A stretch of 64,000 bases of DNA, from the NCBI RefSeq assembly GCF_024171535.1, contig NZ_JALJZV010000008.1, positions 1-64,000 of the forward strand, in the 5' to 3' direction. Under the pieces are notes generated by a model. It was not told the origin of the DNA. It saw nothing but the letters and a program-made list of their open reading frames with translations, and searched no databases. Every line of letters begins with the position of its first letter. Position 1 is the first letter of the stretch. This DNA is from Flavobacterium sp. HSC-61S13 (GTDB taxonomy: Bacteria > Bacteroidota > Bacteroidia > Flavobacteriales > Flavobacteriaceae). Both the position numbers and the translations under genes were made by a program. Below, piece after piece: positions 1 to 8,954 of the stretch.

Positions 1-167
1 TATCTGCGTATCTGCGTATCTGCGTATCTGCGTATCTGCGTATCTGCGTATCTGCGTATCTGCGTATCTGCGTATCTGCGTATCTGCGTATCTGCGTATC
101 TGCGTATCTGCGTATCTGCGTATCTGCGTATCTGCGTATCTGCGTATCTGCGTATCTGCGTATCTGC
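1..167. repeat. Octanucleotide tandem array (TATCTGCG)n
   Basis: Twenty perfect head-to-tail copies of TATCTGCG fill positions 1-160, followed by a partial copy to 167; the array continues off the left edge, so its true length is unknown. Because 8 is not a multiple of 3, every frame reads the same eight-codon cycle and none of the six frames contains a stop. Degenerate copies follow at about 241-304. I see no coding gene in the array itself. Confidence 0.97.
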
Positions 168-405
168 ATCTAAAGCCTATATGTCCATTCGCACATCCGC
201 CCATTCGCCCTTACTCGTAAAAATGGAACAGCCTTCAACTTATCCGCGTATTTGCGCATTTGCCTATCCGCGTATCTGCGTATCTGCGTATTCGCCCATC
301 CGCCTACAAACAAACGTATTTAGTATAATAAATAGCCCCTTTGGTATAATACTTTACATTCTCGCCTATATAATGCAGTCATTTGTATGACTAAATAACG
401 ACAAA
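168..405. repeat. Degenerate octamer-like spacer
   Basis: This stretch continues the array in decayed form, for example around 241-304, where copies of TATCCGCG, TATCTGCG and TATTCGCC are mixed. The open reading frame from an ATG at 181 to a stop at 390 is built from this low-complexity sequence, and its frame is also open through the whole array to position 1. I therefore treat it as a by-product and not as a gene. Confidence 0.6.
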
Positions 406-843
406 GTGATACTAGAGTTTAACAATTGGATACATACTGCGGCATTTTCTAAGCTCAATGCAAAACAGAAAAACGACAAGCTGATACAGATTATAGACGT
501 TAATGAATTTATAAACGGTTACAATGCCGAGAAGATTGAGATGGTTGACTGTCTGAGTTCTTCGGTAAACATCATTAGTATTAAAGACAAATTATCGGGA
601 ATTGTATTTTATGAATTGGATTCCTTTTTAAACCAGACTTTTCACAAGAATTTAGCTTCGGACTTGTTGTCATCGACTAAGATGGAGAAGAACTTACATG
701 AATTGTGGTTGATTTTTGTCAAGGATGACTATAATGAGACCAAAACGAATATTAAACCGACGGAATTATCGGATTTTAAAAATCTCTTTGATCAGATTTT
801 CCTGTTTGACTTTCATCGTTCCTCGATTGAGAAATTAGTGTAA
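406..843 (+). CDS. Hypothetical protein, 145 aa, uncertain start
   Basis: I do not recognise this protein. The frame runs from a GTG at 406 to a stop at 843 and encodes a soluble, acidic, mixed alpha/beta protein with no signal peptide, membrane segment or cysteine motif; its C-terminal half is rich in Asp and Phe. There is an in-frame stop at 388-390 just upstream, and no ATG near the 5' end, so it starts at the GTG or is the 3' remnant of a longer gene cut by the adjacent octamer array. Codon use looks normal for the window. It reads in the same direction as the small gene at 887, 43 bases downstream. Confidence 0.5.
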   Translation: MILEFNNWIHTAAFSKLNAKQKNDKLIQIIDVNEFINGYNAEKIEMVDCLSSSVNIISIKDKLSGIVFYELDSFLNQTFHKNLASDLLSSTKMEKNLHELWLIFVKDDYNETKTNIKPTELSDFKNLFDQIFLFDFHRSSIEKLV

Positions 844-886
844 ATCAGTTTACAAATCATCCTATAAAAAACGTAATACTTGCTTT

Positions 887-1099
887 ATGATCAAGATTTT
901 TAAAACCAACGTTTCCAATTCTAACCAGGTCAACGACATTCTTCAAATGTTGCTGCTCAACTTTCCGTCTATGGCGGCGGTGAACTTTGATTTGGAGGAC
1001 TGCGACAATATTTTGCGTGTGGATGCTTTGGGTGTACCGCCTCAGGACATAGTCAGCCAGCTTCACACATTGGGATACCAATGTGAGGAAATTGTATAG
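887..1099 (+). CDS. Small heavy-metal-associated (HMA)-like protein, 70 aa
   Basis: This short gene encodes a predicted beta-alpha-beta-beta-alpha-beta (ferredoxin-like) fold of the size of a heavy-metal-associated domain. Two cysteines are present, one in a DCDN context near residue 39 and one near residue 66 in the last helix or strand, but the classical CxxC metal motif is missing, so metal binding is uncertain. Similar short proteins are common and unnamed in Bacteroidota. The gene starts at a good ATG and lies between the unknown 145-aa gene and the AraC regulator. A 90-aa frame on the opposite strand over the same bases is a shadow. Fold assignment is inference from length and hydrophobic pattern. 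Confidence 0.7.
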   Translation: MIKIFKTNVSNSNQVNDILQMLLLNFPSMAAVNFDLEDCDNILRVDALGVPPQDIVSQLHTLGYQCEEIV

Positions 1100-1260
1100 G
1101 TGATTTTCGGATCTATACCTTTCTAGCAAATCGAAACCACGTTTTGATTGTCTTTAGCGTGCTTAATTGCGCTGAGCTTTCTAAATAAAAATAAATATTT
1201 CCACTTTTTTGATTGGACTAATTCAAAAAAAAGGGTAAATTAGGATATACTAAGGGAGCT

Positions 1261-2142
1261 ATGGCGTTGACAAACAGACTTTTCTTCGATGGACTATACG
1301 GTCATGATCGCATTGAATTTGCGAAAGGCTTGATTTATGTATATCCGTTTGGCGTGATTGGTAAAGAAAACAACAACAACGTCAAACCGCATGCACACAA
1401 CAATCAGTTTCAGGTTTTTGTCATCATCGAGGGAAACACCAATTTATTGTACAACCAAGATGTCTACCACATTAAGGGTCCTGCCTTTATCACCATTCCC
1501 AAAAACACCGATCATGGATTTGAACATTTAAGTGAACTCAAAGGCTGGATTATCAGTTTATCGGACAACGTCTTGGAGCACATGGTCAAACGCGAAGCGG
1601 AAGTAGTTCAGGCGCTTGAAACCTTTCAAGTGACTAAAATCGTAGCTGGTGAATACTCCGAAGTCGTATTTAACAACATGCTTGATTGCATTGACGAATA
1701 TCGATCAACGAACATCGGGCGCTTGTTGATGTTAGAACATTTGGTTGGTCAATTGATTGTACATCTAAGAAGATTACCTGCTGAATTGCAACAGCGGATA
1801 TTCATTGCCAATAACGCCTCCATCATCTACTACAGACGCTTTACCCAACTGATTCGACAAAGCTTAAATTACAAAAAAACCATAGAAGAATACGCTGCCG
1901 ATTTAAAAATCACCAGTGGGCACCTCAGTCGGATTTGTAACTCGGTTGCTTTTAAAGCACCCAGAGAGCTGATTATGGACTATTACATCACCCAGGCCCA
2001 ATTGCTTTTTGCCGACGGTGAAAAAACCATCGCAGAGGTTTCCTATGACTTGGGCTTTGACGATCCCAGTTATTTCTCTAGGGTTTTTAAACGAAAAATC
2101 GGACTAACGCCTAATGAATTCCGTAAAAAAATAGGCCTTTAA
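1261..2142 (+). CDS. AraC-family transcriptional regulator of the catechol locus
   Basis: The 293-residue protein has an N-terminal cupin-like sensor domain (about residues 15-100, with a PHAHNN-type segment near residue 44 as in PobR-like AraC regulators). The C-terminal double helix-turn-helix spans about residues 190-292 and ends with the usual FSRVFKRKIGLTPNEFRK pattern. It lies directly upstream of catB, on the same strand with a 136-base gap, and is the only regulator in the cluster, so it probably responds to an aromatic compound or muconate and activates the cat/pca genes. The effector is not known. The start at 1261 gives a normal length and follows an AT-rich leader. Confidence 0.9.
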   Translation: MALTNRLFFDGLYGHDRIEFAKGLIYVYPFGVIGKENNNNVKPHAHNNQFQVFVIIEGNTNLLYNQDVYHIKGPAFITIPKNTDHGFEHLSELKGWIISLSDNVLEHMVKREAEVVQALETFQVTKIVAGEYSEVVFNNMLDCIDEYRSTNIGRLLMLEHLVGQLIVHLRRLPAELQQRIFIANNASIIYYRRFTQLIRQSLNYKKTIEEYAADLKITSGHLSRICNSVAFKAPRELIMDYYITQAQLLFADGEKTIAEVSYDLGFDDPSYFSRVFKRKIGLTPNEFRKKIGL

Positions 2143-2278
2143 TAGCGGCAAAGAGACAATTTAACGAATTAAGCAGATTTGTCTTAGTAAAAAAGGAATA
2201 GTCCTACTCTTAAAATACAGATTCCGAGTAAGTTTGTTAAGTGCTTATAGCGCGTTTAACCCTTATTTTGAATCGTTT

Positions 2279-3400
2279 ATGTCGCAACTAACCATACTCC
2301 ATATCGAAACCATGATCGTTGATTTACCGACGATAAGACCCCATCATCTCTCTATGGCTGTAATGAGAAAACAGTCGATGGTCATTATCCGTTTGTTTTG
2401 TTCAGACGGTATTGAGGGCATAGGGGAGTCCACCACTATAGGCGGTATCTCTTATGCGGATGAATTTCCCGAGGGAATCAAGTTGGCGATCGATACCTAC
2501 TTCGCTCCGTTGTTAATCGGACAAGATCCCCGATCTATCAACAGCATCATGAGTTTATTGGACAAAAACATCTCGGGCAATAACTTTGCCAAATCGGGTA
2601 TAGAAACTGCTTTATTAGACGCTCAAGGCAAACGATTAAACGTACCGATTTCATCGCTGTTTGGTGGAGCGATTACGACTGCGCTGCCGGTTTTATGGAC
2701 TTTGGCTAGTGGTGATACGCAAACCGATATCGATGAGGCCTTAAAGCTGATAGCACAAAAGAGGCACCACACCTTTAAACTTAAAATTGGCAGTAAAGAT
2801 CCCGACACTGATGTTGCCCACGTAGCGGCCATAAAGGCTGCATTGGGACGAGATATTAGAGTAACGGTTGATGTCAACCAAGCTTGGACGGAAGCCGTAG
2901 CCAAGCGGGCCATCAAGAAATTGCAAGCTGCGGGGGTAGACTTGATTGAGCAGCCCATAGTGAAATCGAATTTTGATGGTTTAGCCAGATTGACCTCCTA
3001 TTTTGAAGTGCCGATTATGGCGGATGAAGCTGCGGCAACGGTACAAGATGTTTTTAAACTGGCCAAGATTCACGCGGTCAGCGTCATTGCCTTAAAAAAC
3101 GCGAAGGCTGGGGGACTGCGTGCCATGCAGCAGCAAGCAGCTATAGCACAGGGAGCTGGAATCGCTTTATATGGCGGAACCATGTTGGAGGGAAGCATAG
3201 GATCGTTGGCAACAGCGCATTTATGTGCCACCATACCCGATTTACAGTGGGGTACAGAGTTATTCGGTCCGTTGCTGTTGACCGATGATATTGTCAAAAA
3301 AACCATCGTTTATGACAACTATGCTTTACAAATTCCTGAGGGCCCCGGTTTGGGTGTCGAGCTGGATATGAACAAAATCGAAAAATACAAAAGAAACTAA
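2279..3400 (+). CDS. catB: Muconate cycloisomerase
   Basis: This enolase-superfamily enzyme converts cis,cis-muconate to muconolactone, the second step after catechol cleavage. From the ATG at 2279 it is 373 aa, the family length. Expected catalytic residues fall at the positions used for the Pseudomonas enzyme: K167 and K169 in a KLK motif, metal ligands D198, E224 and D249, the second base K273, and E327. The frame extends 15 codons upstream to a TTG at 2234, but conserved sequence begins with MSQLTILHIE, so I chose 2279. catC follows after 2 bases and catA after a short gap, giving a catB-catC-catA operon. Dipeptide epimerases share the fold, but the neighbours settle the role. Confidence 0.93.
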   Translation: MSQLTILHIETMIVDLPTIRPHHLSMAVMRKQSMVIIRLFCSDGIEGIGESTTIGGISYADEFPEGIKLAIDTYFAPLLIGQDPRSINSIMSLLDKNISGNNFAKSGIETALLDAQGKRLNVPISSLFGGAITTALPVLWTLASGDTQTDIDEALKLIAQKRHHTFKLKIGSKDPDTDVAHVAAIKAALGRDIRVTVDVNQAWTEAVAKRAIKKLQAAGVDLIEQPIVKSNFDGLARLTSYFEVPIMADEAAATVQDVFKLAKIHAVSVIALKNAKAGGLRAMQQQAAIAQGAGIALYGGTMLEGSIGSLATAHLCATIPDLQWGTELFGPLLLTDDIVKKTIVYDNYALQIPEGPGLGVELDMNKIEKYKRN

Positions 3401-3402
3401 TT

Positions 3403-3693
3403 ATGATATACGTAGTAGAAATGGATGTGAACATCCCTGAAAGTTGGAATGAAGAAAAAATAGCGGACTATTTGGCCCGTGAAAAAGCTTGCTCACAACA
3501 ACATCAAAAATCGGGAAAATGGGTGTATTTATGGCGGGTAGCGGGCAAATATTCCAACATCAGTGTGCTGGATGTCTCGGGCCCTGATGAATTGCACAGT
3601 ATTGTCAGTTCACTTCCCTTATTTCCGTATATGAACATCAAAGTAACCAGTATCTGCAAACATCCCAATGCTTTAAGGGATGCGATGATATAG
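3403..3693 (+). CDS. catC: Muconolactone delta-isomerase
   Basis: The 96-residue protein matches the small ferredoxin-like isomerase that shifts the double bond of muconolactone to give 3-oxoadipate enol-lactone. Family signatures are visible: REKACSQQ near residue 26, SGKW-YLWRVAGKY around residues 37-50, DELH near residue 64 and LPLFPYM near residue 71. The family acts as a decamer in the cytoplasm. The start lies 2 bases after the catB stop, which implies translational coupling. It sits between the enzymes that make its substrate and the ring-cleavage enzyme. Confidence 0.95.
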   Translation: MIYVVEMDVNIPESWNEEKIADYLAREKACSQQHQKSGKWVYLWRVAGKYSNISVLDVSGPDELHSIVSSLPLFPYMNIKVTSICKHPNALRDAMI

Positions 3694-3726
3694 GAAGCGC
3701 TATTAATAACCAAAAACAAGAATATT

Positions 3727-4653
3727 ATGAAAAGATTAGATCAAAAATTTATTGACCAAACCTTGGAGTTGATAAAATCACAGGAAAAAGTAGGTACGGG
3801 AAACGAAAGAACCAAGACGATTGTCAACCGACTACTAGAAGATTTATTCAATGCGATGGCAGACCTAGACATCACATCAGAAGAAATGTGGAGGGCTTGC
3901 GACTGGTTAACCCAAGCGGGAAAAAACAATGAAATGGGTTTGGTATATGCGGGTTTAGGTATTGAAAAATTCATTGACGTTCAAATGGATTGGGAAGACC
4001 TGCAAGCGGGTATTGAAAACAGAACGCCGCGTACGATTGAAGGACCATTATACGTTGCGGGCTCGCCAGAGTCCAATTCCTATGCCGAATTAGAAACTGA
4101 AGTAGAACCCAATTCAGAAAGACTTTACATGAGTGGTGTGGTATACGATCCGGAGGGAAATCCCATTCCTGGTGCTAAAGTAGAAGTGTGGCATTGCAAC
4201 CTAAAGGGACTTTATTCGCACTTTGATTCGTCTCAACCCGAGTTTAACCTACGTCGGGCTATCAACGTTGGGCAGGATGGGAAATACGAATTTAAATCCT
4301 TTGTACCTGTGGGATATTCCTGTCCTCCTAACGGACCGACCGATTTATTGATGAAATCTTTGGGACGTCATGGATCGCGTCCGGCGCACATACACTTTTT
4401 CATCACAGCACCTGGATATAGAAAACTAACCACACAGATCAATATCGAAAACGATCCGTTGATCAATGAAGACTTTGCCTTTGCAACCCGTTCAGAACTA
4501 GTGCCACATATAGACAGAGTTTCGGCACAAGAGGCGGTAAACTATGGAAAAGAGGAAGCCTTCGCCAAAATTGATTTCAACTTCTATATGGTCAGAGAAA
4601 CAACTGGAGCTGCAGCAGGTGAAAACCACCGAATAAGAGCGACTGTAGCATAA
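3727..4653 (+). CDS. catA: Catechol 1,2-dioxygenase (intradiol)
   Basis: This non-haem Fe(III) enzyme cleaves catechol between the hydroxyl-bearing carbons to give cis,cis-muconate. It is 308 aa, as usual for the family, with an N-terminal helical dimerisation/linker domain (about residues 1-100) and a C-terminal beta-sandwich. The four iron ligands are visible as Y163, Y197, H221 and H223 (the last two in RPAHIH). It is the last gene of catBCA; a terminator hairpin follows at 4708-4750. Hydroxyquinol and chlorocatechol dioxygenases are close relatives, but co-location with catB, catC and pcaD favours catechol. Confidence 0.96.
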   Translation: MKRLDQKFIDQTLELIKSQEKVGTGNERTKTIVNRLLEDLFNAMADLDITSEEMWRACDWLTQAGKNNEMGLVYAGLGIEKFIDVQMDWEDLQAGIENRTPRTIEGPLYVAGSPESNSYAELETEVEPNSERLYMSGVVYDPEGNPIPGAKVEVWHCNLKGLYSHFDSSQPEFNLRRAINVGQDGKYEFKSFVPVGYSCPPNGPTDLLMKSLGRHGSRPAHIHFFITAPGYRKLTTQINIENDPLINEDFAFATRSELVPHIDRVSAQEAVNYGKEEAFAKIDFNFYMVRETTGAAAGENHRIRATVA

Positions 4654-4707
4654 TACCGAAGTGACTGGATGAACAACGGATCAATAGTATGAGCAGGAGC
4701 TTTGGGG

Positions 4708-4750
4708 CAGGGAGTATTCAATGAGCAAATAAGTGCTCCCTGTTTTTTTT
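4708..4750 (+). terminator. Rho-independent terminator after catA
   Basis: An 11-bp stem (4708-4718 with 4732-4742, two G-T wobbles, G+C-rich base) encloses a 13-base loop and is followed by eight consecutive T (4743-4750). It separates the catBCA transcript from pcaD, which therefore probably has its own promoter. Confidence 0.85.
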
Positions 4751-4867
4751 GACTATTAAAGTTCTCCCTAACTCAAAATCGGCTGTGAACGGCAAACAAA
4801 ACCTACGACAATTACGCAACTTAAATACTTGAAAACGTATATTTATAAGGACTTTAAAATATAAACC

Positions 4868-5647
4868 ATGCAAAAAATAAAATTGACTCATTTTACCTGC
4901 AATTATAAATATCAGAATTTCGGACATCAAAAAAACTTGGTACTATCCAATTCGTTGGGAACTACTTACGCGATGTGGGACGACAACATCGACTTTTTAA
5001 GTCGTCACTTTAATATATTGCGTTACGACAGTCGCGGTCATGGTGAAAGTACTATTGATCAACGGAGTGTAAATATAGACGATCTGGCAAATGATGTCGT
5101 CGAACTCTTAAACGAATTAAAATTGGAGCAGGTTTATTTCTGTGGACTTTCGATTGGCGGTTTGATTGGACAATCGTTGGCGATTCATCATCCCAATCGT
5201 TTTGTCAAAATTATAATCAGCAACACGGCTGCCAAAATTGGAAATTTAGAGGGTTGGAACAGTCGGATCCAACAAGTCACTGAGCACGGATTGGATAGCA
5301 TACTCGAACCGACAGCAACACGTTGGTTTAGTTTGGCATACCGAACCCAGCATCCTGATAAAGTACAAGCGATCTTAAACCAATTTAAAAACACCTCTTT
5401 ACAAGGCTATACGGCCAGTTGCCTTGCGGTGGCTGAAGCTGATTTTAGAGAAAAAATTCAACAAATAACGGTACCGATGCTGATCATCGTCGGAACACTT
5501 GATGAGGTGACTACGGTAGCGGATGGATTATGGATGCAAGAGCAAATACCTAAGGCGCAAGTAGTGCGTTTAGAAGCGGCACATTTATCGAATATGGAAC
5601 ATCCGCAGGCCTTTGCGGATCACATCATACAGTTCACACAAAACTAA
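4868..5647 (+). CDS. pcaD: 3-oxoadipate enol-lactonase
   Basis: This alpha/beta hydrolase of 259 aa hydrolyses 3-oxoadipate enol-lactone to 3-oxoadipate. The nucleophile elbow GLSIGG gives S95, the acid is D212 in a GTLDEVT segment, and the base is H239 in [10 protein letters not shown], a typical PcaD ending. An oxyanion-hole region lies around residues 27-33. The gene starts at 4868 after the catA terminator and is followed 10 bases later by the CoA-transferase. Generic alpha/beta hydrolases look similar; the position in the pathway makes the assignment strong. Confidence 0.92.
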   Translation: MQKIKLTHFTCNYKYQNFGHQKNLVLSNSLGTTYAMWDDNIDFLSRHFNILRYDSRGHGESTIDQRSVNIDDLANDVVELLNELKLEQVYFCGLSIGGLIGQSLAIHHPNRFVKIIISNTAAKIGNLEGWNSRIQQVTEHGLDSILEPTATRWFSLAYRTQHPDKVQAILNQFKNTSLQGYTASCLAVAEADFREKIQQITVPMLIIVGTLDEVTTVADGLWMQEQIPKAQVVRLEAAHLSNMEHPQAFADHIIQFTQN

Positions 5648-5657
5648 AAACAAACCA

Positions 5658-7007
5658 ATGAAGACAACACCACAAATAACCCTATCGCAAGCAGCGGCTA
5701 TGGTGAAGGATGGCGATATACTCTTACAAGGGGGCTTTGGCATGACGGGAAATCCGGTGCACCTGATGCATGCTTTAGCTGAAACCAAAACCAAAAACAT
5801 CACTTTTATCGGTAATAACGTTGGAGAAGCGGGCATGGGAGGTGGTCGTTTATTGAGAAACGGGCAATTAAAAAAGATCATCGGTTCCTTCTTTACCTCA
5901 AACCCAGAAGCGGTTAAAGCGGCTCAGGACGGCACGGTTGACTACGAATTATTGCCTCAGGGCACTTTAGCCGAAGCCATCCGCGCGGGTGGTGCGGGTA
6001 TCGGCGGATTTTATACACCTACTTCGGCTGGAACTGCTTTGGCAGTGGGTCGGGAAACGAAGTTTTTAAACGGTGTCGAACAGGTTTTTATTCCGGGTAT
6101 TCGCGGAAATGTCGCGTTTATACGCGCTTGGAGAGCAGATACTGCCGGTAATTTGCAATACCGAATGACCGAGCAAAACTTTAACCGAGCCATGGCGACA
6201 GCTGCGGATTTGGTGATTGCTGAGGTAGAAGAAATCGTTGCAGTAGGGGCTATCTTACCCGAAAACATACATACACCAGCATCCTATATCGACTACTTGG
6301 TTCAAGCGCATTTAACGGCAGAGGACTTGGGCAGCTCCGCCTCGGTATCGTCGAGTAAGAAAGTATCAGAGAGCCGTATGAATATGGCAAGAAGAGCTTT
6401 AAAAGAACTAAAAAAAGGAGATGTAGTGAATTTAGGCATTGGAATACCGACTTTGGTAGCCGATTTAATCACAGATCGCGATGGAATTATACTGCATACG
6501 GAAAACGGTATGTTGGGAGTGGGACCCACTCCTGCAGATGGAGGAGGAGCCTTGGATTATCCGGTTAATGCTGGAAAAATACCGGTTACGGCCTTGGCAG
6601 GGGCATCCTATTTTGACTCGACGGACTCCTTTGCGATGATTCGCGGAAAACACGTAGATAGCGCGGTTATGGGAGGATTGCAAGTCGATGAAAATGCCAA
6701 TTTGGCCAACTGGGCGGTTCCGGGACAACCCTTATTGGGTGTCGGAGGTGCGATGGACTTGGCTTCTGGAGCCAAACGCCTAATCATAACCATGATGCAT
6801 ACGGAAAAAAACGGCGATGCCAAGATCGTTCCCAAATGTGACTTACCACTCACTGCCCTCAAAGCGGTCGATATGATCATTACGGATAAAGCCGTATTTG
6901 AATTTATCGATCAACAATTGACTTTGATTGAATTGATGCCCGGAGCGAGTTTGGAAGAAGTGCGCAAGCAAACCACGGCTAAATTTGTTGAACGATTGAC
7001 AAACTAA
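5658..7007 (+). CDS. pcaIJ: 3-oxoadipate CoA-transferase, fused alpha and beta subunits
   Basis: A single 449-residue chain combines the two subunits that are often separate proteins: the A (alpha) domain at about residues 5-225, a Ser-rich linker near residues 226-238, and the B (beta) domain at about 239-448. The catalytic glutamate is E282 in the TENG motif of the B domain. It transfers CoA from succinyl-CoA to 3-oxoadipate. The frame extends upstream to 5613, but that would overlap the end of pcaD; the ATG at 5658 ([11 protein letters not shown]) matches family N-termini. Acetoacetate:succinyl-CoA transferases are homologous; the specificity is inferred from the flanking pcaD and pcaF. 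Confidence 0.92.
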   Translation: MKTTPQITLSQAAAMVKDGDILLQGGFGMTGNPVHLMHALAETKTKNITFIGNNVGEAGMGGGRLLRNGQLKKIIGSFFTSNPEAVKAAQDGTVDYELLPQGTLAEAIRAGGAGIGGFYTPTSAGTALAVGRETKFLNGVEQVFIPGIRGNVAFIRAWRADTAGNLQYRMTEQNFNRAMATAADLVIAEVEEIVAVGAILPENIHTPASYIDYLVQAHLTAEDLGSSASVSSSKKVSESRMNMARRALKELKKGDVVNLGIGIPTLVADLITDRDGIILHTENGMLGVGPTPADGGGALDYPVNAGKIPVTALAGASYFDSTDSFAMIRGKHVDSAVMGGLQVDENANLANWAVPGQPLLGVGGAMDLASGAKRLIITMMHTEKNGDAKIVPKCDLPLTALKAVDMIITDKAVFEFIDQQLTLIELMPGASLEEVRKQTTAKFVERLTN

Positions 7008-7149
7008 TTGCTAAAAATGCTTTTCACAACATTTTAAAAGAGTGGTATGGAGTGAAGTTTAAAACTATTTTATTTTTATCATTTGTTACTTTTTGAGACG
7101 GTATATATACGGTCTAAAAACGTATCTTTAAATATATAAATCCTGTAAA

Positions 7150-8358
7150 ATGAATAAAGAAGCCTATATAATTGATGGTATTCGCACACCGATGGGGAGT
7201 TTCGGAGGAACGCTTTCTGCGATAAGAGCAGATGACTTAGCGGCGTTGCCCATCGCTGAATTGATCAAAAGGAATCCCGACATACCTGTGGAGGTAATTG
7301 ACGATGTGATTTTGGGATGCCACAACCAAGCGGGTGAAGACAACAGAAATGTTGCCCGTATGGCGGCATTATTAGCGGGCTTACCGGTGACGGTTCCCGG
7401 AGAAACCATCAATCGATTGTGTTCTTCGGGCATGTCTGCAGTGGTACATGCTGCTCGGGCTATAAAAGCAGGCGATGGTGATGTATTTATCGCTGGTGGA
7501 GTAGAGCACATGACGAGAGGACCTTTGGTCATTTCTAAAGCATCCAAAGCCTTTGGTATAGACTCCAAACTGGAAGATTCCTCCTTTGGCTGGCGTTTTG
7601 TCAATCCAAAAATGACAGCGATGTACGGTACCGATGTCATGGGACTGACTGCGGAGAATTTGGTAGATCAATACGGCATTTCTCGGGCAGATCAAGATCA
7701 ATTTGCACTCTTGTCTCAGCAAAAAGCGACTGCGGCATGGGAAAACGGTCGATTGGCTGAAGAGGTTATGAACGTTCGTATCCCCCAGAAAAAAGGCGAT
7801 GATATCCTTTTTACGAAAGATGAATTTATACGGCCTACAACGACTATTGAAGGTTTGGCAAAATTAAAAGCCGCTTTTAAAGAAAACGGAACTGTTACGG
7901 CTGGTAATGCTTCGGGGCTTAATGATGGTGCTGCTGCGGTTTTTGTTGCATCGGCAGACGCGGTTAAACAATACGGATTAAAACCGATGGCGCGGATCGT
8001 AGCCTCCGCAGTAACCGGTGTTGAACCTCGAATCATGGGAATCGGACCGGTATCTGCTACTCAAAAAGCCTTAAAAAAAGCGGGTTTAACCTTAGATCAG
8101 ATCGATATTATCGAATTTAATGAAGCCTTTGCAGCCCAGGTATTGGCTTGTTCAAGAGCCTTGGGATTAGCAGACAACGATCCGCGGATCAACCCCAATG
8201 GTGGTGCTATTGCTTTGGGACATCCACTGGGCATGTCTGGTGCGCGAATTACCTACACCGCAGCATTGCAATTGCAAAAAACGGGCAAACGATATGCCCT
8301 CGCAACCATGTGCGTAGGAGTAGGTCAAGGTTACGCTATAATATTAGAACGTGCGTAA
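7150..8358 (+). CDS. pcaF: 3-oxoadipyl-CoA thiolase
   Basis: This 402-residue thiolase splits 3-oxoadipyl-CoA into succinyl-CoA and acetyl-CoA, the final step of the pathway. The catalytic residues are visible: acyl-carrier C91 in RLCSSG, H358 in GGAIALGHPLG and C388 in CVGVGQG, with a NEAFAAQ motif in between. It lies 142 bases after the CoA-transferase, a gap that could hold a promoter; the leader shares a 14-base motif with that of pcaD. Without context it would be called an acetyl-CoA acyltransferase. Confidence 0.93.
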   Translation: MNKEAYIIDGIRTPMGSFGGTLSAIRADDLAALPIAELIKRNPDIPVEVIDDVILGCHNQAGEDNRNVARMAALLAGLPVTVPGETINRLCSSGMSAVVHAARAIKAGDGDVFIAGGVEHMTRGPLVISKASKAFGIDSKLEDSSFGWRFVNPKMTAMYGTDVMGLTAENLVDQYGISRADQDQFALLSQQKATAAWENGRLAEEVMNVRIPQKKGDDILFTKDEFIRPTTTIEGLAKLKAAFKENGTVTAGNASGLNDGAAAVFVASADAVKQYGLKPMARIVASAVTGVEPRIMGIGPVSATQKALKKAGLTLDQIDIIEFNEAFAAQVLACSRALGLADNDPRINPNGGAIALGHPLGMSGARITYTAALQLQKTGKRYALATMCVGVGQGYAIILERA

Positions 8359-8366
8359 AGAGTCAT

Positions 8367-8398
8367 GAGGCATTAAATAATAAAGGTCTTAATGCCTC
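8367..8398. terminator. Hairpin between convergent pcaF and GNAT gene
   Basis: A perfect 10-bp inverted repeat (8367-8376 with 8389-8398, 12-base loop) sits just past the pcaF stop and overlaps the beginning of the gap before, and slightly into, the end of, the convergent acetyltransferase at 8406. It lacks a clean T-tract on either side, so it may act as a bidirectional weak terminator or as an mRNA 3'-end stabiliser. Confidence 0.55.
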
Positions 8399-8405
8399 GT
8401 CACAA

Positions 8406-8954
8406 CTATTTTAGCGATAAACTCATCGTTAAATTGTCGTAATACCGATTCTCGTGTTTAAAAAAGTTTTTGATGACTCCATTTTCTTGGAATCCCATTT
8501 TCTTATAAAGACCGAGTCCCAATCTGTTTTCGTTATAAACCTGCAACCACAATAATTCCAATACGGGATTTTCTTCTGCCCATTCTATGGCTTGTTGCAT
8601 CAAATGAGTTCCCAAGCCGCTGTTTCTCCAGGCGTTTAAGATTCCCATTCCAATAACGGCTGTATGTTGCATGATGATGCGTTGGTGACTGCTGATATTG
8701 ATGTTACCTAAAATCTGCCCCTCATATTCAGCAATTAGCAACAAGGAGTTTTTATGATCGATAAATGACTTTATCCATTGTTCCTCCTCCTCAAGGCTGA
8801 GGGTGAATTCCTCATTTAATTTTGGTATATACTCGCTGTCGTTGATGTACTCTCTTACGGTGTTTAACAATCTAGCGGCATCGGATAGCTCCGCACTGCG
8901 GATGATAACCTCTTTACCGTTTTTAAGTAGGAGTGTTTTGGGGGTGAATTTCAT
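8406..8954 (-). CDS. GNAT-family N-acetyltransferase
   Basis: The 182-residue protein carries a complete GNAT fold. A beta-bulge/A-motif region reads HTAVIGMGILNAWRNSGLGTHLM, in which the R-x-x-G-x-G/A acetyl-CoA loop is RNSGLG, and it ends with the KMGFQENGVIKNFFKHENRYYDNLTM pattern of small-molecule/protein acetyltransferases. Substrate is unknown. The frame continues upstream to 9023, but the ATG at 8954 (MKFTPKTLLL) begins the conserved domain. It is convergent with pcaF and shares no obvious role with it. Confidence 0.88.
   Translation of the reverse strand: MKFTPKTLLLKNGKEVIIRSAELSDAARLLNTVREYINDSEYIPKLNEEFTLSLEEEEQWIKSFIDHKNSLLLIAEYEGQILGNINISSHQRIIMQHTAVIGMGILNAWRNSGLGTHLMQQAIEWAEENPVLELLWLQVYNENRLGLGLYKKMGFQENGVIKNFFKHENRYYDNLTMSLSLK

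Noticed and set aside
1-167. CRISPR-like array
   Set aside because: The repeats are 8 bases with no spacers, so it is a simple tandem repeat.
181-390. 69-aa frame with an ATG at 181
   Set aside because: Made from the degenerate octamer region; its frame is also open through the whole array, so it is a by-product of the repeats.
857-1129. 90-aa minus-strand frame
   Set aside because: Covers the small gene at 887-1099 on the other strand; no family and no separate start context.
7381-7722. 113-aa minus-strand frame inside pcaF
   Set aside because: Lies within an intact thiolase whose catalytic residues are all present.
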